A DNA stretch of 64,000 bases from Apostichopus japonicus (Eukaryota > Echinodermata > Holothuroidea > Aspidochirotida > Stichopodidae): positions 16,764,764 to 16,828,763 of the forward strand of contig NC_092583.1 in NCBI RefSeq assembly GCF_037975245.1, given 5' to 3'. The notes beneath the pieces are model-generated. The model was not told where the DNA came from. It was given only the letters and a program-made list of their open reading frames with translations, and made no database searches. Both the position numbers and the translations under genes were made by a program. Shown here in pieces: positions 55,171 to 64,000 of the stretch (positions are counted from its first letter, which is position 1; each line of letters begins with the position of its first letter).

Positions 55171-58100
55171 TTTAGTTGTATAAAGAGTTTGCCACTGCTT
55201 GACCATTGCTCCAACACCGATGTTTCTCCCTGGCCCGTTCTTAAGCATATACACACTACAATGACACGTGAATGTAGTATCAAACTTGCGGATGTTTGTT
55301 CTGATGAAGCGTATGTAACATGCAGGCTTGTTTCTCTCTTCCAATCAATTGCGTTTGGGAAGAGAGATATGATGGGTTATTTAACATAACAGTCCCACAA
55401 AATCTCTCCCACCCTTCCCTTTCCTTCTATCAAATTTCTTATAATAATATATCCTTCTTGTACTTTGCAATTTATAATGCACGGTGTAGCCCTTATACGG
55501 TAAGGCGATATATAAAATACAATCAATGAAATCGAACACGATGTGCGTGTGTATGTGTGGAATTGTTGTTTGCTTGACTAAAGCATTGTTAGAAGTATAT
55601 GATGAAGACATAACTCACATCCCAACCATTCCACACACGTCTCATAATGTCCATATTAAATTTTAAATTAATACTTAATATTCTGTAGCGTATTACTCAC
55701 AGTTAATTAATTTATGTTTTTACTTGCTTGTTTATTACGTTTTTATTTTTATTTTTTATATTTTTTCTCATTCTTCTTTTTCTGTCTTTTTTTTAAAGCG
55801 AATTATTAGTACAGTGAAACACGTCACTATATGATGTTGGTAACGATTGCACTTATATACATTAAATCTCTTTACACATTGTCGGTACAAGATCAAATAC
55901 AACTGGCGGCAAACTTCAAAGGAATTAACATCACTCCATACAATGAGCTTTACAAATAAAATTGAATGGATTGATTTACAATCAAATAAATTGTGATTGT
56001 GAAGAATAAATTTACAAGGCTTAAAAGATTTCGGTTTTTTTTTTTTTTTTTTTTGGCGGATGAAGAACGTGACTTAAGTGAAACGAATACAGTTGGTATA
56101 TTGAAACTGACGTATTTATTAATGTGCGAAATCGACGAGATCTTGGCAAAATTACTCTATTTTAATCTAAGTGAGTAATATTTTATTGACTTGTCTCTAT
56201 CAGACAATTATGGGAACATGAATTATACATGTATTAATGATGTCTGATCATGTGACTGTGGACACCGTATTGCACCTGCATGTAATAGGCTAAACTTGTT
56301 TAAAAAAGCAAGAAAGAGATAATTAACGTTGGAACAAACATTTCAAGAAGTGGCTATGTATATAAATAATTTTTCAAATGATTTTTCATTTTTCTATCAT
56401 ATTATTTCTAGCTATATTTAAGATCAATTTGTCCTCATAATTTTTTCTCCAACAAGGAGCCTACCTTCTTTGAATTTTCTTTTCTTACTTCTTTCTATCT
56501 GGTATGATTTTTATTATTATTGTTAATATTTAAACATTTAAACAAAATTTTTTTGTTAACCGTGTCATGCATTACTAAAGAAGTTACAAAAGGGATCTCT
56601 TATGCATTTAGTTTTCCATATTATTAAAGAGAGAATTTATTTCCAAGGATAAACAAACTTTGATTTGCGAAGTAATTTTGTATGTGATTTCCATTATTAA
56701 AAGTTATTATAAATGTGATCATTATCATTTGTTTTTTTTTGGGGGGGGGGGTGGTGTGACCTAATTGACATGAAGTATCATAACGAAGATTTAAGAGGTT
56801 CAGATTTAAGCGAACGATTTTCAACATCTTCTCCATCACCTGAACATGAGTTAATAAAGATTGAGTCACGTTAATTAACTATATTCGTGCTATTGTTTGG
56901 GGGAAAACCTGATCAAACAAAGAGATCAACTCAAACAGCTGTTTTAATTAGGCTTACATATGATGTGAATGTAGATAACATACTATAGTCAACCGATACA
57001 CACATACATACATGCCTAAATTACAAATCATTGATCTGTTGGCAGCAATTATCGACATATAGTTTCAAAATGTATCACGTGACACTGGATTTCACACAGT
57101 TGACAAACGCAATTAATTGATTTAAGTCCATAACGTGGCAAATGGCTTGTTGACTGTCTAATATAGCACTAACAATACAATCTCGCATAAATGGCAACGA
57201 CATGTGGTACTGTAATTCTATAGGAATCAGGGAGCACACAACTGTTTGATTCCACCTTTATCACTATAGTATAATCATATTGGTTCTTTCTTTATACCGT
57301 GTTTTAAGATTTTTAATTTGACACAAATCATAAATGTAAAAAAAAATGGAATAATTTCCAAACTATTCGACTAAACAAACTAATGGACTACATTTGTTAT
57401 GTGATTTCCACATATCGAACAAAATGTTCAAAATCAACTCAAACAGTTGTTTAAAAATTAATAGACTAAAGTTAGCCAATTTCATATTCATCATGGCCCA
57501 TGACCTGTAAGCTCTCTTCATCTGTGACACATATACACACGCACTCATGCTAACAACATTATATATGATAGCACACAGCAATATTCGTGAACTATCTAAT
57601 TATGTATGTAAATATCCAATAAAGAAATAAATTAAACTCGATAAAGTTACATACAAATGTGTCAATTTCTTTCCATCAAACACAGAAAATTTGTTATGAA
57701 AACAAAATAAGACATAAAAAGAGTGATTTTTATCATTACGTAGCAGCAAAAATCAGTTTGATTCATCCCCATACATGCATAAAGAATCACCTTATTTTTT
57801 TTTTGGCATTGGCCTAAATTTATCTTTAGAGTCGACAGACCGCCGGATTAGTTGCCCCATTTCCCCGGGGTAAGTGGGAAAAAATGTTCACTCCCGTAAG
57901 ACTAGTTTGTAATATTAATCTTTACAAAAGATTTATAAAATGTAGGTTGATTTACACTTTACTCGGTCGGCATATATATTACCATATATACATTCATCCC
58001 TGAAAGGCGGTCTTTTGTAAAAAAAAAATAATAAGAATAATAAAAAAGTAAATAAATACAATAAAAGGCATTCCCGACAAAGAACAGATACGATATTCGC

Positions 58101-61100
58101 ATGAATGCTTGCTATGAAGTGCGACATCGTCTATGTGTGCTACATGCTTATGTAATTGAAATAACATTCAATTAGGCTTGAAGTCTACCGCTGTTAGGAG
58201 AAGAGGCAACTATGATGTTTACATATCTGTGAGAAGATGATAGTCAATGGTACACCTGTACCGCTTTAAACAGAATCTGAAATTATATTAAAGGATTACA
58301 TTAGACATTACTATATGTGATATTCCGATTTTCAATGTATTCACATTTAAAACATGCTGTAATGCTTCTTTAAGTCGAACTCGATAATAATGACGTCATT
58401 TCCTCAGCGCATGCCTTAATATATATGTTCATCCATTGATGCAAACATTCTAATAACTCAAAAACATTCTAACTACACATAGTTACAGTGGCACACGGAA
58501 TACAAAATTTACACCCTGTTGTACTATCTGTAATGCATTGTGAAAATATTCCTGGAGAGCGTGAATGTGTTATTATTTCATATTGAACCTGTGGAATTAT
58601 AATGGGCTAGACTAATTGGTTAGGCTACTTTATTTTATGAGCCTCATCATGATGTTTCATGAATGTTTAAAGAAATACAGTATAGACTGATATAGAGCTG
58701 TGGTTCCTTTAATAGTCTACTACATTCAGTCAAACTTCATTTTAGGTCCATAGTCATCCTTTAATATTTAGAGTGTTTCACAACAAATATAATTGCGTAT
58801 AAAGCGAAACATAAGTGCATTAAAATGCAACAGACAGACGTAGGCGTTGCGATGGTACTTGTTGTTCTTACATCTGAATATATAGTTTAGTGGCACAGCT
58901 GTTCTCTTGCACATCTGCCGTTTGACTAATAAACAAAAGGTTTTTGTCATGTCACTATGTAGAACTAAGGTCATGCATAAATGCAAACGCTTGCTCATCA
59001 CATTCAGACCTATAACTTGAGGCCCTATAGTCTGCTGCCTAACTATATACTGCTAGGTTATGCGATGGATTGGCGCTTAATGTATAGACTATGTTACATT
59101 GATTCCATAGCTACAATGCAGATGATTCTTAGCATATTCACTTTGCAGTCTATACGTACTGCACTGCTCTACAAAAGCAACCAACAACGCGATTTCATTA
59201 AATTTCTTACGACATTCGAACAAACCCGAAACCTTCAAAATTGATAAAGGTAGATTTACCAATGGTTATTAGAAAACAAGGTACTTTATACTTATTGTTA
59301 CTTTGTTTAATTATTATAAAGTAAATTATTATAAAAGTTTCCATAAAACACTAAAACTTTATGCTTACTAATTATGCACTATGGAAGAATTTCACAGTCT
59401 TCTGAGGCCCAGACTGATCATTGATAAAAGTATAAGCTTAAGTTACAAAGGGATAATGATTAGTTTATAAGTTGGACTCATGTTTAGATATTATCGGCAA
59501 TAATTCTTGTAGTTTTTTTTTTCTCTCTTTTTATTTTGGTTTTGTTTACAAAACACTATAATATAATACAGAATGAATACTTTAAGACCTTTAAACTGAA
59601 ATTAAAAAGTATCGACGCAGGTTTACGTCCACTTACAGTCTTAGTTTGCTTAAGTAATACATGTTTTATATAACATAAAAAGCCTATTCCATAACATGCT
59701 AAGCGTTTCTTATCAATACTAATACACTCGCAATATGTACTGAGTTTTTTTTATTTCAAATCGAAACTCCATCATTTTAACCCTTAATCTTATTTCACAG
59801 TCTGTACTTTTGGCGCCATTTGTATAGTATTCGCACCTTGCCGTTAATTCACAATCCCTGTATGTAGTTACAGATCTGACTAAGGGTATTTGTCAAACGA
59901 CACGAAGGACCTGAGGCGTAGCGTGAGTCATCTATAAGATGCCCGAATCACCGAGACAATTAACGATTTAAAACACCGTCCCGCATCGCTGGTTAAAATT
60001 TAAAGGACCACAAACGATTTTTAATAAATTACATGAGACATCTCTTAATTTTGAAGACTATGATCCAAACTTAAAGAAAATATTAAGTTTGAGATGAATT
60101 GTCTTCTCCTTGTATTGAAACCCTTGATGTGCCTCTATGATACGGGTAAATATATTCACAACATTAATACATATTTTACTGATGAACCGAAAGAGCGAAA
60201 CATCATCTTGAGTTCTGTTTCGAGTACAGGCAATTTAAATTAATGTGACTGTGTAGTGTAACATGTGATGTTGACATTTATTGTTAGAAACAATTCTGTT
60301 CGTCTTCATATTGTATATAAATATGCCTACGTAGGAGGGATAGTTGAATCAACAAGATATATGCTATTTAGTTATGCATGTCCCATAATATCCATATACA
60401 CTCCACGTATAGGCTCATCGTAATTACATTATTACAAATACTTGATTGAATGATTCAGCTTAATCAAATGTCATGCAAAGTCTCAAACTCAATGCACCAA
60501 CCTATCTGTAACCATCTTCGTAAGATGAGCATAGTTTTGTCTATTCTATCACTCTATATATAGTCAGTACAAAACTTTCAGGATTTTAAATCCTTTGAAA
60601 GACATGCATTGGGCGTGTCATGTGTAAGATCTGTGTTGTGGCGTGGCAGTTAATATTCTCGTATATGTTTAGCTTGAACTTGATCTAGGATAATTGCAAT
60701 TAAATAACCAAAAATGCAGATGCAAATGAGATGTAACATCCAAATTTTGCATCAGATTTAGTCCATCAATTTCATTCACTGCCCAACCACCCCCTACCCC
60801 GCCCTCCCCGCCCCTCTCGTTGCTCAAATGTCACTAAATCTGTCCTTTTAACAGTTAACTTACTTATCCCTTTTCTATCAGTTTGGCTTGATGCTTTCAT
60901 AATGCATGTTACATATAGTTTATACTAAAAGTATTTATCTGTCCGCGTCCACTAAAAGGTATACTTGCCTCATCTACAATAGTTCTCTATTGATTTCATA
61001 GCGCTGTATCGTTCCTCATAAACATGTTAGCTTGTGTGTTATTTTATATGTGAAAACGACTGTATTTCATCCTTAGCTTTAAGATATAGATACTGATATT

Positions 61101-64000
61101 GCTAATAGCATGATGAAGATATAGCATTAATAGTTGTCATATATCTAAATCCCCGCGAGCGCAGGAAAACGAAAGAATGGATCCTTCGTTTTAAGTGAGC
61201 TCAAAGCTTAAAAAGAAAAGAGGCTGCATTTTCTTTAAGTCACAGTCAATTTAAATTTACAGCTATAAGTACAAAACCAAATTTTGCTTCGACGATCAAT
61301 TTTGCTTCGTCACAATATAAAAGAAAGTGCCGACAGACATTTTTCCATTTTTTTTTTTAGCTTTCTTCATGGTTTTATTTTTAAATGTTCTGCCATTGCT
61401 TAATCACTATGCATCTGCATATAAATTCATAATTTTTGCGTTGCATTTTATCATTTTCAATTAATACCGGTACCTTTCATCTCCGGAATTAACGAACTGC
61501 AAATGACGTGGCTGGGTCTTTCATCTCTGAATCGTTTCCCGCCATTGCAAAGATATTTTACCGCCATCTCTTGGCTTTAATATAAAGCGATGGTGAATAT
61601 TGCAGCCGAGCGTGTTACTTGAGTCACGGCTGTGCTCATCCATGGCGCCAAATGAATGCTTCATATGGCTGGGAGTTTTACAATAACTTTTTAGAAATGT
61701 ACTTAAAGCTTCAAAATTTGTTCAATGAGTAATAATTGGTGCTCTTCCAATGTTTCCATTTTGCTAAAGATAGGAAACATTTTTGTTCATTCGCCTTTTC
61801 ATGAATTGGTAGGCTGAATTTATCAAATGAACTGAAGAAGAAGAGTAGTGTGCTTTATAAAAAGGGGGGACCCCAACATTGGGGAAGGGATATATATATA
61901 TATTTATTGGGCCTGTATAATTTAAATAATTTGTATGTTGCTTGAGTACCGAATTGCCTCTCTAATCATCACGAACATAAATTTAGTATTATAATTCGAA
62001 TCCTGAATGTCTAAACACACAAGTTATGACTTCTCTCGAATTGCAGGCACAGTCTGTACCATATTGAGGAGTGTAACATATTGTAGGTCACCGATGCGCT
62101 CAAAAAAATATATAGAAGAAATACAAATCTTCATTAAATGCCTGTTCTTTATTCCTTCTTCTTTGTATGTTCTACGCAAGCAGACATAGGCCTACATTCA
62201 AGATGGCCGGTCTATACAGACAGGGAGAAATTCTCAGAACGTTCACTGACCGGTTAACCTACAAAAGAAAAATTCTCAGTTCTTTGTTTCCAAACTTATA
62301 CGCTGTACTCAATTTTATCCTCAAGTTTGTTTCTACAAATCGACAGTGACTTTTTTCCTACTCGCTTTTCCTTCTTTGTCATTCGCTTATGTTAGTCGAT
62401 TTATAGAATGTCTGCCTGCTCGGTGAATGACCCTGCAACCTGTTTGAATCGTCCACCAAATAAAACAAAAATCCATCAGGTTCATGTTTAATATGCAGGC
62501 GCTTCATATACACGCCGCTGCCTCAATTAAGTTATACGCATTGAAGCATGCGTAGCAGACGACACTAATAAGTGAAGCCTGGGGCCCTTATTACAAGTCT
62601 TAAAATAACAGTTGTTCTAAAGTAGCTAATCAATATGGACATAAAAATTGAAAAATCACTGAGTCATATTCAACTTTCAAAAGGATCGTTGAAGAAATTT
62701 GTTTTAAGGCAAGCATGTAGTTAGGCGGCGAAACCCTAAAAGCCCACGCAAGCAGATAAGAGTATAAAGATTGTTGTCATATATAAATGGAAATGCATAT
62801 GTAAAAAGCAGTTTGACGAGAGTATCAAATTACTCCGAAGTTTCATTTAAACATCGACAATATTAGTCGCTGTCTTTTATATCTTACTTGCCTTCCTTGT
62901 GACATTGACGGAATGAAACCATCAAACAGATTAAAACGTCCCCTATTTGAGTCAAAAACTGAGGCACTTCATTTTGACAAGGGGGACTTGTTTCTTTATG
63001 TCTAAAACACCAACGGGGATTTGAGGAACTTTGTGCAAAATTGGATCTAATGAAAGAAGCGAGATTCATTCGATCTTAGATTAGGGAAGAAAAAAAGTAT
63101 TATAAATCAGTATTAAGGTCAGAAGAGAGGTTTCCGGTCAGTGTGAGTTCATTAACGGTTGCCATTCATTAGACTAATTTTATCACTTGACAGTAAATGT
63201 TGATATTGGTTAAAGATAAAGAAACGTATAGTTATACAACAGCAAAGATGAAACTTAACACAAATTAGTGTATTGCCTCACAGCATCAACGTGAATTCTT
63301 CCATGGTCTTAAAATATTATTACAAATACACTCGTGACTAAAGTCTCATTGACAAACTTAATTTGCATAATGCGAGGGTGCATCAAATTAAATCCAGATA
63401 CCATCCTCCATGAAACTTAATATTGATGACTAACTAAGCCGGTCGACAGATATGCCAGATTCTGGAGATTTATAAGGAGAATTGGAAATTGTCTCTGACA
63501 GGAATACAAGGCGGAGTAAGAAGATGGGGGATGGATTTGGGGTTTATCAAGGAAAAGGTGTGACTCATTCGGAATTAGAGTTACAGGCCAACGGTTTCAC
63601 TGAGAAAGCGTAATTAAGATATAACTATAACAGTTTGATATTCTCCCGTGATTCCATTTTGAAATTTCTGATAATATTTTTAACGCTTAATCTTGCAAAG
63701 TAATTTTGAAAGTTTTATGAATTTGGTTATGGAGAAATTTCCGAAAATAATAAGGTTCTGTGTACACAACTATATTTGCAAGTATGAAGCGATTAAGGCC
63801 ATGCATTTTTCATATGCTATGCCTGATAAATTATTACTTGACTTCGAAAAAGACGGTAAGAGAGTACTGTGGAATTTCCAACTTAACATGAAAGAAATGT
63901 AATGATAAGTGTGGAACGCGAGGAAGGACAATTAGTTTAAATTTACTCTATAAAAGGATTATTTAATCGTAATCAAATTGGTCTTTCTCATCTTGTTTTC
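55171..64000. other. Gene-desert-like region
   Basis: No exon supported on either strand. Landmarks are an 18-T run at about 56038-56054, a 10-G run near 56742, scattered short AT repeats, and at 61540-61660 a patch with TTTCCCGCC and GGCGCCAAA, both E2F-like motifs on an unusually GC-balanced background. The latter might be a regulatory element. Confidence 0.35.

Noticed and set aside
63693-63902. 69-codon frame near the right edge
   Set aside because: No homology recognised and no splice or start support.
1-64000. CRISPR array, prokaryotic operons or ribosome-binding sites
   Set aside because: Repeats found are microsatellites, tandem duplications or transposons without regular spacers, and all supported genes are eukaryotic with GT/AG introns.

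Overview
The window is AT-rich animal DNA with intron-split genes, (AT)n and G/C homopolymer runs, and many small DNA transposons. The gene set is a p75NTR/NGFR-like death-domain receptor, RNF41/NRDP1, a heparan sulfate 3-O-sulfotransferase, an ornithine-decarboxylase-like enzyme, a delta/zeta-type tubulin and an LDL-receptor class A repeat protein. It suggests a marine invertebrate deuterostome, most likely an echinoderm. The species is an inference and is not proven by the sequence. The genes do not form an operon or an obvious pathway; they are independent eukaryotic loci separated by repeat-rich DNA.

Layout: 1-2340 holds the 5' end of a tubulin gene on the minus strand (start codon at 2335-2337), running off the left edge. 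2340-6200 is non-coding with two inverted-repeat elements. 6206-11650 is a seven-exon ODC-like gene on the plus strand with a TATA box, upstream ORFs, and an intron 6 that contains a U2 snRNA 5' fragment and two hAT-like MITEs with perfect 8-bp target duplications. 11650-18500 is gene-free but structured: a 136-bp palindrome flanked by a diverged direct duplication, tandem repeats, and a 1.5-kb hAT-like element. 18538-19919 is a heparan sulfate 3-O-sulfotransferase reading frame broken at a 15-G run exactly where the catalytic loop should be. 23919-24898 is an intact RNF41 coding exon. 24900-31600 holds a hAT-like element and microsatellites.

31617-35403 (minus) is a complete four-exon secreted LDLa protein with a long acidic region. 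38558-42415 is a nest of DNA transposons inserted into one another, ending 10 bp before an intact tRNA-Leu(UAA) gene at 42426-42508, with a decayed tRNA-Leu copy 250 bp further on. 44391-48151 (minus) is a four-exon p75NTR/NGFR orthologue. 48152-64000 has no gene I can support, apart from transposon remnants.

The points most worth following are the ODC-like enzyme (lost phosphate-binding Arg, possible mitochondrial presequence, no C-terminal degron), the G-run lesion in the sulfotransferase, the GC-AG intron plus possible 20-nt microexon in the tubulin gene, the invertebrate p75NTR with its transmembrane Cys conserved, and the set of MITE families with intact target-site duplications.
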